This document shows, in pieces, positions 23,013-35,764 of a stretch of 64,000 bases of DNA. The translations under genes and the position numbers were made by a program. Position 1 is the stretch's first letter; each line of letters opens with the position of its first letter. The DNA is from Stenopsyche tienmushanensis (Eukaryota; Arthropoda; Insecta; Trichoptera; Stenopsychidae). Where the stretch lies: positions 62,001 to 126,000 of the forward strand of contig WACJ01000073.1 of assembly GCA_008973525.1 (NCBI GenBank), written 5' to 3'. The notes under the pieces were generated by a model. It did no database searches and was not told the origin of the DNA. It saw only the letters and a list, made by a program, of their open reading frames with translations.

Positions 23013-24090
23013 ACAACTTAAAGACGGATCACGCACTAGTGCGGAAGCTCGTATCGACTTACAAATTTATTTGGGATACGTACAATGTGTATTCCTTTGA
23101 TATGTTTCGACAAAGATACACCTGATTCACATTTTAAAAGTTTTATGATTGTGACAAAAAATATACAAAAAACGGAAATATATTAATAAAAAAAACCAGT
23201 TGCAGAATCACTAAATAATAAATGCAATTATGTAGAAAAAACTATGTAGAATATTCGCTATAAATTACAAATTAATCCCACCGTTAGCAAAAATTTTACT
23301 AAAATATGCAAAAAAACATGCAGTCCTACGTGGAAGTTCTACTATTTTTTTGCTCTTCTTTTGGGCATGAAATTAAATTCGCGTATAAAAATAGAGGCAT
23401 TGAAAGACAAAAACATTCAGTCAAAACTATAATAAAATTATATATTGAAACTAGTGTTTCTTCTCGAGAATATCTCAAGAAATGTGAAAAATTGAGAATT
23501 CTCATTCTCGAGGAAATTAAAGAAATCAGTTTTTATTGCATAAAATAAAATCTTGTGCGAATATTACTGCCAAAATGCACTCTCTTTGAAAGGTTTTTTT
23601 AATGTTCTAAATATGACAAACAAACGTTCAGAAATTTCTCTACATTCAAACTGGTCTTTTTTTACGATTTAAACACAAAAGAAACGTCTTAAACGCATTT
23701 ATTTCGCCATAAAAATATCCATGCTTTCTCAGAAAGTTGAAAGACCATAATAAGAGATCTGACGATAGCGATTTTGATGAATTATGCCTACATTTATGAC
23801 AGTTGAAAGATTGTTTGGAATGCATTTTTTGATTTAAAAAAAAAATACGAATGGAAGTCATAACCCTTTTGGCGACATAATGTCGACGTACGAGTGGAAA
23901 GGGTTGAGATTTTAAATTTCAAATGTATTTTTGGTTGTTTTATTTCAATTACATACTAAGATAATAATATTTATAAGCAATACTTAACCGTTTTACATAT
24001 TGTACATTTTTCTTTTTATCAAAATTTCTTAAGAATTCTCGAGAAATTTGAAAAATGAATTCGAGAATTTTCATTTGAAAAATGAAAATA
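23013..24090. other. Intergenic; one diverged TTAA-type end
   Basis: At 23861-23905 TAACCCTTTTGGCGACATAA is followed by a CGACAT-A-ATGTCG palindrome (23873-23885) and AAAGGGTT. This resembles a piggyBac-type end with its subterminal palindrome. Short AT-rich frames elsewhere look like noise. Confidence 0.4.
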
Positions 24091-24399
24091 CACTTCTAAC
24101 CTTTTTTTGTGCGGTAAATGCGTTCCGCTGAAAATGTACAAAAAAGCTATGATTTGCATAGAAAAAGTGAAGATGCGTTTCAAGGATTTTAAAAACCGCA
24201 TAACTTTGAAACAGCTATATAAAATATATCCAAAATCGCACAAAAAAAGTTATTAAAAAACAGGAAAACAATAAGGCAATTAAAAATCTGGCATCTCAAA
24301 TGCCAGACATCCACTAGAGCAGCGGTTCTTAAACAACATCTAAAAAATGCCTTAAAAAAACCGCATAACTTCGAAATCGCACAAAAAGAGGTTTGAGTG
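24091..24399 (+). mobile_element. pogo/Tigger-like MITE, 309 bp, TA-flanked
   Basis: The left end CACTTCTAACCTTTTTTTGT (then GCGG) and the inverted right end CACTCAAACCTCTTTTTGTG (then CG) match apart from small differences, and both are bordered by TA (24089-24090 and 24400-24401). TA target plus a CA-start end with an ACCTC block fits pogo/Tigger-like members of the Tc1/mariner superfamily. The interior has AAAAACCGCATAACTT repeats and an 8-bp hairpin TCTGGCAT/ATGCCAGA at 24287-24307. No coding region. Confidence 0.65.
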
Positions 24400-25865
24400 T
24401 AATCGAGAAATCAGAATCTCTAATCACTCATGCGCCGCATGTCTATGATGTATGAGAGAGGGAGAGACGTATGCTACAAACGAATCTCCTTATCTTTTTG
24501 GCCAATTGCCGCTTGGAGTTAGAGAAAAAGAAACATTGCACTCCGCATGCGCGCAGTTTATGGCCTATGCTATCCATAAGCTAAGAAAAACTTCTACTTT
24601 TTTCTCTTCTGGAGTTGAAGAAAGGAAAGCGTTTCACTTTTCGTGACGTTCAGACCAATTTTCTCTACTGCGCTCATAGAAGTGTCACTTAAAAAACTTT
24701 AAATTGAGTTTCAATTCACACCTTTTTTTCAACAAGTTTATATTAATTCCTGAACAATCTTTTGATTTTGAGTTATGAGTTATGTGACTGAGTTCTGTGG
24801 TTCAAGACACAGGCCGGACTATTCAGCTGAAGTTTCCTATTATTTCTTATTCATAATTTGTATGATAATTGATACAGAATGATTGAATGTAGTGGGAAGG
24901 TCGTTTGTGTAAATGTCGTCAGTAGAATAAAGTCTAGGGCTTTTATAAGTATGTAGGGAGGTTACTCAATTTGTTAAGATTTTATTAGGTCAATGGTATG
25001 TCTCATTTAGAATTTGTATTGTGCATTCAATTTACTGAAAAGAAAAATGAGCGTTCACCAAAACCACTCTTTGCAATCGATGACGTCTTTCGTTTTGATT
25101 GTGTTTTTTTATCGCCGCCCATAAGTCAAGTGCTGCGGTGATGCAATGCTTCAACTATTTGTTTAGTCCTTTTTGATTTTTTCGAAACCTCGTCGTGTGA
25201 CTCTATCAAACATACAAAACGGAAAAGGTGGCCAGATCCGACGATTAATCAGGTACGCTCGTTCTATTGTTTGATCCTGCAGAAAAAACGCATAAGCACG
25301 GTTAGATTTGTGGCAATGTCGTGACTCTGCCCCCGCCGCATGATCTACAGCCGTGGTATTAACCACTCTTTAAGTTACTGTAATGAGTGATAAGTGTTAT
25401 AAATATTCCGGTGAAGTAGGATAAGGGTGCCGACATAGCGTGCCACACCAGGGCCGTCATTAAATCAGTGCGACGGAATGAGCCAAGATCTATCGGTAGC
25501 ATTCGGTCACTTCCTGGCGATGATGATGCCCTCAGCCCTCATGCTGTCCATGACTAATGGTCCTGGAGGTCTCGGCTCACTCTTAATACACGCTCATTAA
25601 GATAGCAACGCGGATGCGAACTTATTATCACTATTGGAGCAACAATCTGCCGAGCGAAATATCGTGTAATTTGATCCCGGGAACGAATCTACTCGAAGCC
25701 ATTCCGATGGTAAGCTCCATAAAATTTAACGAGAAGTATATTTTAAGTTTATGAACCATTTTTCATCTGTTGGCGAGCAGTTCTACATTGTATCAGTTGG
25801 GCTTCAAATTGATTTCGCTGAACGCGGAACAATGCTCGAAGCTGGTATCGTATCCAGCTCAAATG
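24400..25865. other. Intergenic, no gene recognised
   Basis: A 64-codon frame at 24452-24646 is the only extended opening and has no known domain. Otherwise unremarkable. Confidence 0.4.
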
Positions 25866-26342
25866 CGAGGGCTATCTAGAAAGTAAGATTATAAGGGCTT
25901 CTGAGGTTGAGGGATTTTTTTGCATTGAAGTTGGCACACCTGGTTTGTAAAAGAGGGATACTAATGGTAAATATTGTGTCAGAAAAACTTGGTTACGGCG
26001 AGTTGTGTGCTCCATGGGTGCCCAGAATGCTCACATCGGAGTACCATCAAAATCATGTGACCAACGCGCTTGAATTTTTGGATCGTTTTGCACACAAAGA
26101 AGAACCTTTCCTGGACTCTATCATGACGGGGAATGAGACATGGTTGTGTTACTCCACCTCAGAATTCAAAAAGAGCTGGCGGCATTGACCTATGACACTG
26201 ACATAGAAAAGCTTATACCCCAACTACAAAAATCTTTCGTTCTTGACGACGATTACTTTGAAAAATAGTTCAATATATTGGTGAAGTATCCTATGAATTT
26301 CATTTAAATACCTTAAAACCTTACTTTCTGGATGACCCTCGT
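25866..26342 (+). pseudogene. Internally deleted mariner with transposase fragment
   Basis: The ends CGAGGGCTATCTAGAAAGTA (left) and the mirrored TACGAGGGTCATCCAGAAAG (right) are mariner-type inverted repeats. A frame at 25907-26188 (93 codons) contains Val-Ser-Glu-Lys-Leu-Gly-Tyr, Trp-Val-Pro-(Arg)-Met-Leu and Leu-Asp-Ser-Ile-Met-Thr-Gly-Asn-Glu-Thr-Trp, the middle of a mariner transposase up to the first catalytic position. That position is Asn76 of the frame instead of Asp. At 477 bp the element is about a third of a full-length mariner; the N-terminus and the region of the other two catalytic Asp residues are missing. Same family as the remnant at 18509-19060, which carries the same Asn. 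Confidence 0.88.
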
Positions 26343-28744
26343 ATAATGTGAATTAAAGCTTAAAGCTCTGTCGTCAAGTACCAGCGCATATTATCAAACG
26401 AAATGCTTTGACGTTTATCGGTTCTGCATTTTCTAGCGTACTAAAGAGATTTTATTGGTGTTAAAGTGTTGAACTTATCATCGAGCTATTTTATATATAT
26501 ACTGACGTTTTAGTACTGAATAAACCCTCTGAGTGCCAGACGCCGATATATCGTTGTCTACACTTGCGAAAAGTGGCGATGGCCCCCTAACTATTCGCAT
26601 CGCGTTTGAACTTTGTTTCAAAATGATCCACCGCGTAATTCAAGGGACATTATCATTACTCGAAAATATACTATTTCAATAAAGTAGGTCGAATGTTAGA
26701 ATTTGTCCCGGGCCGAAAAACAGAATGGGTCCAGAGGGCCTCAAATTTCAATTGCGCCAAAACCCTTTCATGTAATTAAATCCGCCACTGTTTTATACTG
26801 TGGACACGTACATAAATTTTCAGAGATAATATGGTTACATTTTGATTGATGATCAATAGCTCTAATTATGGTTGATAACATTGTCGCACTTGAGTAACTG
26901 GATTTGCAAAAATAATAAAAATATCATCTATTTATATAAAAATGAATGTGTGTCGCAGAACAAGAGGTTTGCTAGGTATACATTCTTATATCGTTCATCC
27001 GATTGCGATGAAACTTTGATGAGTTATTGGGCGTGTATCCGAAAAGGTTTTTACATTATTTTACAATACATTACCACAACCATTAACACATTCCCGTCGG
27101 GTTATACTCTACTGCGTATCTCCATCATACTGATCATGATTCAAGTACAAAAGTGATCCAACAAGAATCAATACAGTATAGATTTATCGAAATTAATTTT
27201 TCAACCATAATACAGGACGTTCTTATACCTTGGCCTTATGTTCGCCGATTTAAATCACTCTTGAGTATAAAGACGACCATTGTTAAATGTCTGTTAATCG
27301 ACATATAAGGATCTCTCATATTTATCGTCGATGCCAATAAAATAATAGTTCCAGTCATTAATTTTCAAGCAAGCTCACATTATTAACGAGAAGATGACGT
27401 CCAAGCCATATTTTTCAATGCGGCGATTTCACAGCTTTTACTCCGTTTACGACGGGAAGTAATTTATACTATTTTGATGCGCTCCTAACTCTGTGCTTAT
27501 ATGGCAGCCTGTACAAAATTGGAAGCAGTTAAATAGCCACTGTTTTCTCGTAATTAGTGCTAAAATGCCATCGAGTAATTAAATAAAAATCAGCACACAA
27601 CCCATACACGTCTTCGGCCGGGAGAGAAAACTAGAAAAGTCCGAGCGAGTGAGTCACTTCCAGGAAGCGGCGATGATTTCTAAGCCCATTTTATGTCGGC
27701 AATAAAATCGCGGACTTCGGTAAGTAATAATTGGCGCAATTCAGCACGAGCAATTAATCATGACGCAATCGGACGTCTCCCGGTCTTTGTAGACATAAAG
27801 AATGCTGCATGTGTTCGGCTGACGGCTATGGCCGTTGCGAGTCGACGGTGAAAGTGGATTTAAAATTGGACTTTTTGAGGCTGTTGCATTGTTGGGGCGA
27901 AGACTGCGGAAGACGGCATTCCTCGACGTCGATTCAGCGGAAACAATTAAAAATGAACCACGTGTATAATGCAAAGAATTTATTGGAGAGTATGTCAATT
28001 CGGACGCAGTCCCTATCAAAATTTCAAACACGATTTGTACATGTACAATGGCAAGGATGGATCGACATGGTGTTCAATGATTTTGATGCCAAAGGTTGAG
28101 TAGATTGAAAATATATCTCAATAGAAATATGTATATTCGGACTATAAAGTAGACCCATGGTAATCCGACAAACGTAACGTCACGTATCTCCTTGTAAAAC
28201 AACTTTAATAGATGTATTCCTGTTTATTTCCCGAAGAAACCACGTATACAAAATTTACTCCACCTCTGGATGTTTAGCTTACTTGAAAGTTTACCTCTTG
28301 CCTGGTCCACAATCAATGATGGAGATAAACTTTTAATGTTCACCATAAACTGTGGATCATCCTACGCCGTACTGACTTACCGGCTTACAAAAATATTCAT
28401 TACGATTTAGTCGGTCCAGAATCACACTTTTGCATTTTTTACATTGATGAAGCTCTGCTGTACATATGTACTACACTTGTATTGAGATGTCGGATTACAG
28501 GGGGCGCCGGATTAGACCGTGACCGGATTACTGCAGATCTGCTGTAATCATCATTATTGGTAACATACACTCATAGTCGACTATTAATCACTTACTTCTA
28601 GTCTCCAACGTTCTTGGAGGACTTAATACATGAAGAAGGAAAGTAGCAAAAAATATTATGATTATGAAATCACGAATTAATGTCAATCTGTCAATTTGCG
28701 TCCAAGAGTCAATTTGACCTGACTGACATTATATTATTGCGAGA
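26343..28744. other. Intergenic with repeat fragments
   Basis: It holds a TTAA-type end relic near 26522 (GTGCCAGACGCCGATATATC), a Helentron-like module fragment at 26925-27025 (ATATCGTTCATCCGATTGCGATGAAACTT) and a solitary TTAACACATTCCCGTCGGGT end at 27083. No gene recognised; 27800-28100 keeps short frames open on both strands without a domain. Confidence 0.45.
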
Positions 28745-28790
28745 AATTTACGCCAAAAGTGCGACATGGCGATATATAGACGTTAATAAA
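28745..28790 (+). mobile_element. Right end of TTAACGTCTATATATCGCC family
   Basis: GAGAAATTTACGCCAAAAGT, then GGCGATATATAGACGTTAA, matches the mirrored left end of the element at 32158. A second such end in the same orientation lies at 29229-29250, just past the family-A MITE. Confidence 0.65.
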
Positions 28791-28896
28791 TTAAGATGTA
28801 AAATTGTCCAAGATCGCAAAATTTGAGGTCATATTGATTTTTGGCCAATAGAAAAATGTACATTTGACTATTATCATCACATTATTGATAACGTTT

Positions 28897-29223
28897 TTAA
28901 TAGTGGACTACTATTGATAATTAATCCTTTGTACATAAATAAATAAACACTGTCGATAGCACACAATATTCGGTAATTTCTCCAAGTAAATATAAACAAT
29001 AGACTTGAAATCCATTCATTATATCGTACACATATCATTATTAGTCGATAAATTTGGGTTAACGATCTATACAATCGTACAATATACACAAGATACTCTC
29101 TCCGTTTCTGTTTCTCTCCAATCTCAACGTGCAACTGTCCGACTCTGTCTGTCTCCGAGCTCAACGTGTAAGAATCATTGGAATTCGCTCGCAAATAGGC
29201 GATCATCCTACCGTACAGGTTAA
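28897..29223 (+). mobile_element. TTAA MITE family A copy
   Basis: Contains CTGTCGATAGCACACAATATTCGGT, TAGTCGATAAATTTGGG, ACGATCTATACAATCGTACA and two CTGTCTCTCC-type tracts. It ends in TTAA at 29220-29223. It is bracketed by two same-orientation ends of the GCGATATATAGACGTTAA family, so it probably landed in older TTAA-element debris. A 132-codon minus-strand frame across it is not supported as a gene. Confidence 0.8.
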
Positions 29224-29251
29224 AGATGCAGCATGGCGATATATAGACGTT

Positions 29252-30844
29252 AAAATTTATACTAATCATAATCATGGAACAGAATTAGTACAACTACTAA
29301 AATACGTGTTACTCACAGCAATTGTTCTGAGAAATGTCCTTTTCTTGCATATGTTGTCCATATTACTTATGTTTTTTTTAAGTGTATAATTTGCACATTT
29401 AAATCCATAATTTTCGTTGATTTGCTTACCAAATGGAATGCTTTTCGTAGCCAATTAGTCGCGAAAAAATTTTCGTTGGCGCATTGAATGGCGTAGAAAT
29501 TTTAACAATGTAAATGCACGCTCCTAAAACAATTTGACAAATTATCAACACAGATTGCCATTTTTTTCCAAGCCAAGTGACATAATGTGGGATATTAAAT
29601 TATTTAGACAAAATTATACGGCACACTCTAATGCAGCTCGTTGAGCGCTCTTTTGTTTGTGTCTAACTGTGCGCAAATTTGGCGATAATCAAAGCAAATT
29701 TCGCAAATGACATAATAATGGTCCCATTGTCATCTGCTGAAGACGCCGAACCTTGGCATCGTTCACATGCTGCTAAGTAATAGAAAAATGAGCGATTGTT
29801 TTAACAGCTCATTAGTGACGGAAGCGGATCAGTTAAATAATCATCCGGATTGTAATTCGTGTTACGCCATGGTGATGATTTGAAGATCCGTAACAGTCTT
29901 CGGCAGTGGAAGGACGTGCGCTCGTGGGTCTTCTTGGGCGATTTCTGCAGCATCTCGATCGTCTTTGCAGATAATTCCTCGCCTCGGCGGTGGCAATTTT
30001 GCAAATGGCCCTCGACATGTGGTTGATTTCTCTCTCTGGTTGCGAATCGATTTGTCGTTGTAAACGGCAAGCAGGGTCCGTTTAATATGTAACGTGACTG
30101 ATCATGCTGTTAGGGTCACCGCTGGTACAGCAAGGCCAAAAACACTTGTTTGTTTCGCGGGACGCTGCACGAAAGACGTCCAAGCCGCGAAAGGGTTAAC
30201 GTAACGGGGGCAAATATCTGAATGATTCATCTCACGAGTGGGCAATCATATTGTATTCCGTTGACATCACTTAAATAGCCATTTGCACGGATAAGGGCAT
30301 TTCGGAATATCGAGTGTCGTTGAACTGTCCTCATTGAATAGCACATCGATTTGTATACAAATACGACTTCTTTTACGCGCAACCCCGTTTTCATCGGGCA
30401 TTTTATTCGTCGTTAAAGAGCCAATTAATCTACCCGAAGAAGTAACGAGCCTCCATAGGAATTTATCTATTAATTTTTACTACCGTCTGAATTACTACTC
30501 CCTAACTGTATATCAGCTTGATTTTTATAAATTGCAATCGGCCCACCTTTCGACCTTTCCTTCTCTCTCGTTAATAATCAAGAAAACCTACCATGAAAAT
30601 TTAATGCTCATATTTTATGGACAACAATAAATATCGTTGAACAATTAAATTTTGCTGGAATGGTGCATTCGAGCAATTTCAAAGGCTAGTCGACTTCAAT
30701 AGATATTCACGATAATAGGATAAATATATTCCTGTTAATGGCGACCAAAAAAATTCTATACAAGCGAGGAATGCCGAACAAGAAGTCTTAAGACTAAGAG
30801 AAGTGGAAAGGTGATATCCAGCAAAAAAATTGAACATACTTTGT
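29252..30844. other. Intergenic; one TTAA-type end
   Basis: AAGCCGCGAAAGGGTTAA finishing near 30199 is the mirror of a TTAACCCTTTCGCGGCTT end; no partner found. The interval 29820-30070 is GC-richer with short frames only. Confidence 0.4.
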
Positions 30845-31323
30845 TTAACTTTACTTTAAAGATTACTTTCTGTCGACTCCTATCAGCGTAAGACAATCCT
30901 CAATTCTAAGCAGAGTCAATTGTAAATAAGCACTGTTGATAGCATACAAGACAACGTCATTTTTTACATAAACAATACACAAGAAATCGATTCATTTGCT
31001 CCTGCTTTAGAAGGAAATGATAATCGGATAAAGACTCGTTTGATAAGCAGCGACGAACACGAAGCAATTAAATAAATAAATACTGTCGATAGCACACAAT
31101 ATTCGGCCATTTATTTGCGTAAATCATTAAAATCGATAAATTTGGGCTAACGATCTATATTATCGTGCGATGTATGCGGGGAAGCTCTCCGTCTCTGTCT
31201 CCCGAACTGCGCTACGTTCTCTATCTGTCTCTGTCTGTCTCCGAGTTCAATGTACAAGATTGCTCATTCTGAATAAGTGGAGGGGGGTCTCAGGCCCTGG
31301 GATAGTACTCCTTTAGGGGTTAA
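30845..31323 (+). mobile_element. TTAA MITE family A copy, 479 bp
   Basis: Starts at TTAACTTTACTTTAAAGATT, then shares GATTACTTTCTGTCG, AGCGTAAGACAATC and CACTGTTGATAGCATACAAG with the 22778 and 34202 copies. It contains ATCGATAAATTTGGG at about 31132 and ends CCCTGGGATAGTACTC, TTTAGGGGTTAA (TTAA at 31320-31323). Confidence 0.85.
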
Positions 31324-32157
31324 CAAAATTTACTCATTTGCTAAACTTTATTGTTCTCGATAAATGTCACAAATAAATGTTAAATGAAGACCGTCTCACA
31401 TATTTTTCTTCTCAAAAAAGTATCGAATGACATGTGTTTCGAATTCGGCATAGAGATTTTTTTTCCTGTTTTTTGATTTAGTTTTACGTGAACCATCGTG
31501 TCTTTGGTTCGATCATTTAAAATAATATTTTTTATTTGTATTATAGGATAATTCTTAAGAACATAAAAATATTTAAGTGTTTCAAGAGTGTAAATATTTT
31601 TTTTTGTGATTTGTTGTTTTCTGTGAACCTATGGGTGTAATCTGCAAATATTGGTACAAATAAAAAAAAATTTAAAAAAATTTAAAATTTCGGAAGTTAT
31701 GCATATTTTGAATGTTGTCAAACTTTGGCATCTATGTGTTCCAAAAATTACTAGCTCTTTAAATTCGAATTTTCAAATGTGGGGTGGGATTCTAAATGCA
31801 ATATTTAGTATATTCGGTTGTAACGATCCCTTGTGAATTTATCCCAATAAAACGAAATTCTAATGATATTCAAAACTATTTTCTGACGGAATTGTGTCCA
31901 AAGATTTTTTGTCGCGAATATGGCGGTATTTCGGCAAGTTTAATTTTTTTGTATTTTAAATCAGCTTCTGATTCAATCTGTCCAATTGTCTATTATAAAT
32001 ATCCGTAATAATCGTTTCACCAGGGTTTATTACATCAAAGTGAATTACACCGTAAACAACCCACTAGATATATTGATAAATTATCACCCAAAGCTATTTT
32101 ATTTCGATAGATATTATGTTGAGTGTGAAATAAAATGTTTTTTATTTAGCATACAGT
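31324..32157. other. Intergenic, no gene recognised
   Basis: AT-rich DNA with short chance frames. Confidence 0.45.
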
Positions 32158-32920
32158 TTAACGTCTATATATCGCCACGTTGCATTTTTGGCAAAAAATT
32201 CTCACAAATATATAACGCTGCTTTTCATTTGAACTGTAACATAAGTCAATCGTCTTTTTATTTTTCGTGGCAAGAGAAGAATGTTTATACAATTTTAATA
32301 CACGTGCAATTGCCAATAGTATACATTTTTCTAAATCCAAATAAACTTAAATCTTTTTTTGTGCGGTAGATGCGTTCCGTGGAAAATCGCACAGAAAGAA
32401 ATCGCACAAAAAAAATCTATAAAAGTGAAGATGCGTTCACTGGATTTTAAAAACTGCATAACTTTGAAACACCTATATAAAATATATCCAAAATCGCACA
32501 AAAAAGTTAATAAAAAACAGAAAAACAAGAAGGCAATTAAACAATACCATTTTTGGTAACATTTAAAGGACGTCTTGCATCATTGGTAAAATTTTAAAAT
32601 TTTATTTAATTTTTTTTTCTTTCAAATTTCCGTTAGTGTTGATGATTTATTTCTTATTTTATATAAAATATCTCGATACGTACTCTTTATGAAATTAAAG
32701 AAAAGAAAACATGCTTAAAAAAAACCGCATAACTTCGAAATCGCACAAAAAGAGGTATGAGTGTAGTATAAATTTTTCTAAATAAACATTTTTCTGTTGG
32801 TCAAAAATCAGATCAAGACCTCAAATTCTATGAACGTGCACCATTGCAAATATTTTTAAACAAAACTGTTGCAAAAAATGAAACCTGTGGAACTTTTGTC
32901 TACATCCAGCAAAGGGTTAA
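32158..32920. mobile_element. TTAA-flanked element with nested pogo-like MITE
   Basis: Left end TTAACGTCTATATATCGCCA; right end CCAGCAAAGGGTTAA with TTAA at 32917-32920. The two ends differ from each other, so they may belong to two TTAA elements. Between them lies a pogo-like MITE copy (32343-32763). No transposase. Confidence 0.5.
32343..32763 (+). mobile_element. pogo/Tigger-like MITE, second copy
   Basis: Shares TTTTTTTGTGCGGTAGATGC, GTTCCGTGGAAAATCGCAC, ACTTTGAAACACCTATATAA and the right end CGCACAAAAAGAGGTATGAG with the copy at 24091-24399. A TA follows at 32764-32765. The left end is diverged. Confidence 0.65.
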
Positions 32921-34201
32921 TGCTTAAGATGCAAGATTGAATGAATTCAATTTCGTATTATAATTTTGTAGTGGAGTTTAAATTTGCATATCTTTCTTCA
33001 AAAGGTACAGTTAATTTCCTATGATTCTGAATGAATAGTGACCGTTTGATTGGATTTCCTGATTAATTCTTCAAGGCTGTAATCAAACTCCATAGAATCA
33101 TCCTACAAACGGCTGAAAGAGGCGTAACGATACTAGTTCTTTCAGCATATCACGATCAATTTGCAAGGAAGGTGACGCAAGCCAACAATCACTACTGATT
33201 TATGACTTTTATCTTCATCTTGTTTCAACAATTCATATTTATGCTCGTAATGGACGCTTATAATGCTCGCACATATAGGAACTCCTTTTTCATATGTGAG
33301 AAACGATTTCTCGGATATAAAAGCAAATTACTTTTATTATTATATCGCTGCTATCACATCGGATGTTGATTATGTTTTATTTGTTTGTTTGTAAGATCGT
33401 TATTTGCTTCTGTGTATAACGTTTTATGATCTGTTGTATCGCTACGACTCGATATTGAATGCTTCGACTCTTCGTCATGCTTCAACACTCCCGCCTACAA
33501 CAAAAGCCTGGTCACAGTCTCCATGCAAATAGATTTATATTTACAAGACAATCCCTCTTTTGTACATCACATGACATCCTCGATGTATCAACTTTTTTGT
33601 GCAGCAATGAATAAAGTCATCATGCGCTTGCAGACATATCCGCTCATTGTGGTCCAGCAACAAAACATTTGCCGAGTCCAATTGTTTCCCGTCTTCGGCC
33701 CATTAAATTACCTCATACCCGGTTAATTATTGTTGCATTACTGCTTTTGTGGCAATTGATAAATGACCAAGTCCCCTCAGCGACTTTGTAGGACGTGAGA
33801 TTATCTGGGGAACGATCGCTCGATCGATTCAAGGATAAACGGGCGATTAAAGCTTAGAATGCACTCGATCTTTCAGCTAAATTGCAATATTGCATTCGTC
33901 ATTAGAGGTGTGCGTGTGCAAAAAATATGTATCCTAATGGGTGTATCAACAGCTTGAATTACCACTATTTTTATTCGCCAGCTAAGAGTCCTTGCCCCCC
34001 TTTATGCAAGTATCACGCGCTTCACTATTATCGCGGTGCTTTTTAATAAAATATAATTTATGGCCAATAATACGGTAATCGTTCGATCCGAATTTCGATC
34101 ATCCACGTTTTCGATTATCCGAATTAATTACAAAAAAACCAGTTGATTCGTTTCATAACGGCGACGCAATTCGGGCGAGGACATTTTGGACATTGTGTCG
34201 C
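32921..34201. other. Intergenic, no gene recognised
   Basis: Contains AATTTATGGCC (34055-34065) in a stretch with several TAAT-type homeodomain core sites. No coding signal. Confidence 0.4.
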
Positions 34202-34735
34202 TTAACCTTTTCGTTAGTGAGCAAATTTAAAATCGATGAAGTCGTTGATGTCATAATCGCTTTACGCCGATTACTTTCTGTCAGCTCCTAATCAGCGTAA
34301 GACAATCTTCAATTCGAGGCAGAGTCAATTCTAAATGAACACTTGATAGTGAATACAAGACAACGTCATTTCTTTACATAAACAATGCACAAAAAATCGA
34401 TTCATTTGCTCCTCCTTTAGAAGGAAATGATAATTGAACAAAGACTCATTCAAGACGCAGAGAAGATAAACACTCTCGATAACACAATATTCGGTCGTTT
34501 CTTTGCGTAAACAAATAACACACTTGAAATCGAAATCATTATAAGTCGATAAATTTGGGCTTAACGATCTATACAATCATGCGATGCATATGAAGAAGCT
34601 ATCCGTCTCAGTCTCCCGAACTGCGCTAAGTTCTCTCTGTCTCTGTCCGCCTCGGAGCTTCAATGCACAAGAGTGCCCTTTCTGAATAGTGAAGGTCAAA
34701 ACGGATATTTCCGTGAGTACTCATGAAACGGTTAA
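34202..34735 (+). mobile_element. TTAA MITE family A, fullest copy (534 bp)
   Basis: Left end TTAACCTTTTCGTTAGTGAG; right end GTACTCATGAAACGGTTAA with TTAA at both borders. All family blocks appear in order: AAAATCGATGAAGTCGTTGA, GATTACTTTCTGTCAG, AGCGTAAGACAATCTTC, CAAGACAACGTCATTT, ATATTCGGTCGTTTCTTTGCG, AAGTCGATAAATTTGGG, the CGTCTCAGTCTCC tract, and GAGTGCCCTTTCTGAATAGTG. No frame of coding quality. Best reference for the family in this window. Confidence 0.88.
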
Positions 34736-34999
34736 TCCAGGAAATGAATAATTTCATAAATGCATTTAATCTGAATAATCAACATGATTGCATCGACGTC
34801 GTTTTTGTGGATTGCACCACCAACACCAATTATGGTGTTTGATGGCTGATACTATGACACATGGATATCACTGGATCATGCTGAAATATAAGCAATAAAA
34901 ACCTACGAAAAAGGGTCCTAAACTGTAATGTGTCAATCACCATATATGTTAGGTTGAATACAGTTCATTTTGTGAACTTAGAAATGTCAATTACAGGGT

Positions 35000-35734
35000 G
35001 CGGCAGGGAAACTTCCTTATTTGAAATGCGCGCTCTGAAGCGACGCAATATTTCAGTATCTATAAAACAGAGACCCGGATTAGCCACATAGAGTGTCTTC
35101 CATCAGTCCAGAGGAGGCGAGGCACCACGGGGTAGACTGACTTCAGAAAGAGGAACTACCGCAGGGTTACTGCCACCACGAATCAAACCTCAGCTTGAAG
35201 AAGGCTGCAGCAGATGATGAACTGCAGGGACTTCTCCTTCTCCATGGTACTCGGGTTCAGCTTCGGTCATTCGTAGTACCTAGCCATACAGACGAGTCAC
35301 TATTGGAGCAGCAAGAGCTGTTCTCCTTCGTGTGTCATAAATTGTTAAAGATAGGGGTGATTCCTTTTTACACAGAATCCTCCTTCTTCTCCTGTAAGCG
35401 TCAGCTCCATATTTTCATTAACTTTACGGGTGCACAACACATGGTAACCTGTACATCCAACACATGTTAGCTGGGTTACACATGCTTTCACCCAACTCTA
35501 CTCTACATCATTTTACCAAGGGATTGGGTTGCCCCCCCCCCCCCCTGGGTTCTATCGGTGAGCGAAACAACCTCCCTCGTCCGAGGAGTCTCTGTTGTAT
35601 CCTCGATGTCTCAATGGGTCCGATAAGAAACGGACCGGCAACCACCTGGAGATTGGCGATTTTGCGGCTAGACTGCAGCCCGAAGAAGATAGCGTGTGAG
35701 TTAAACCAAATCTCATATTGCGCCATCGTTACAC
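35000..35734 (+). mobile_element. LTR remnant with tRNA-Leu-type primer site
   Basis: The segment is GC-richer than its surroundings and ends GTTACAC directly before TGGTGTCAGAAGTAGG (35735). That 16-mer differs at one position from the complement of a eukaryotic tRNA-Leu 3' end plus CCA, the usual position of a retrotransposon primer-binding site. The left border is unclear. A 14-C run lies at 35532-35545. No gag/pol frame follows; only AT-rich decayed DNA is present. Short frames inside are not supported as genes. Confidence 0.5.
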
Positions 35735-35764
35735 TGGTGTCAGAAGTAGGTCACACGATTTAAG

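Noticed and set aside
28877..29275. 132-codon minus-strand frame, the longest in the window
   Set aside because: It lies across a family-A MITE whose other copies do not keep the frame; composition is that of chance translation of the repeat.
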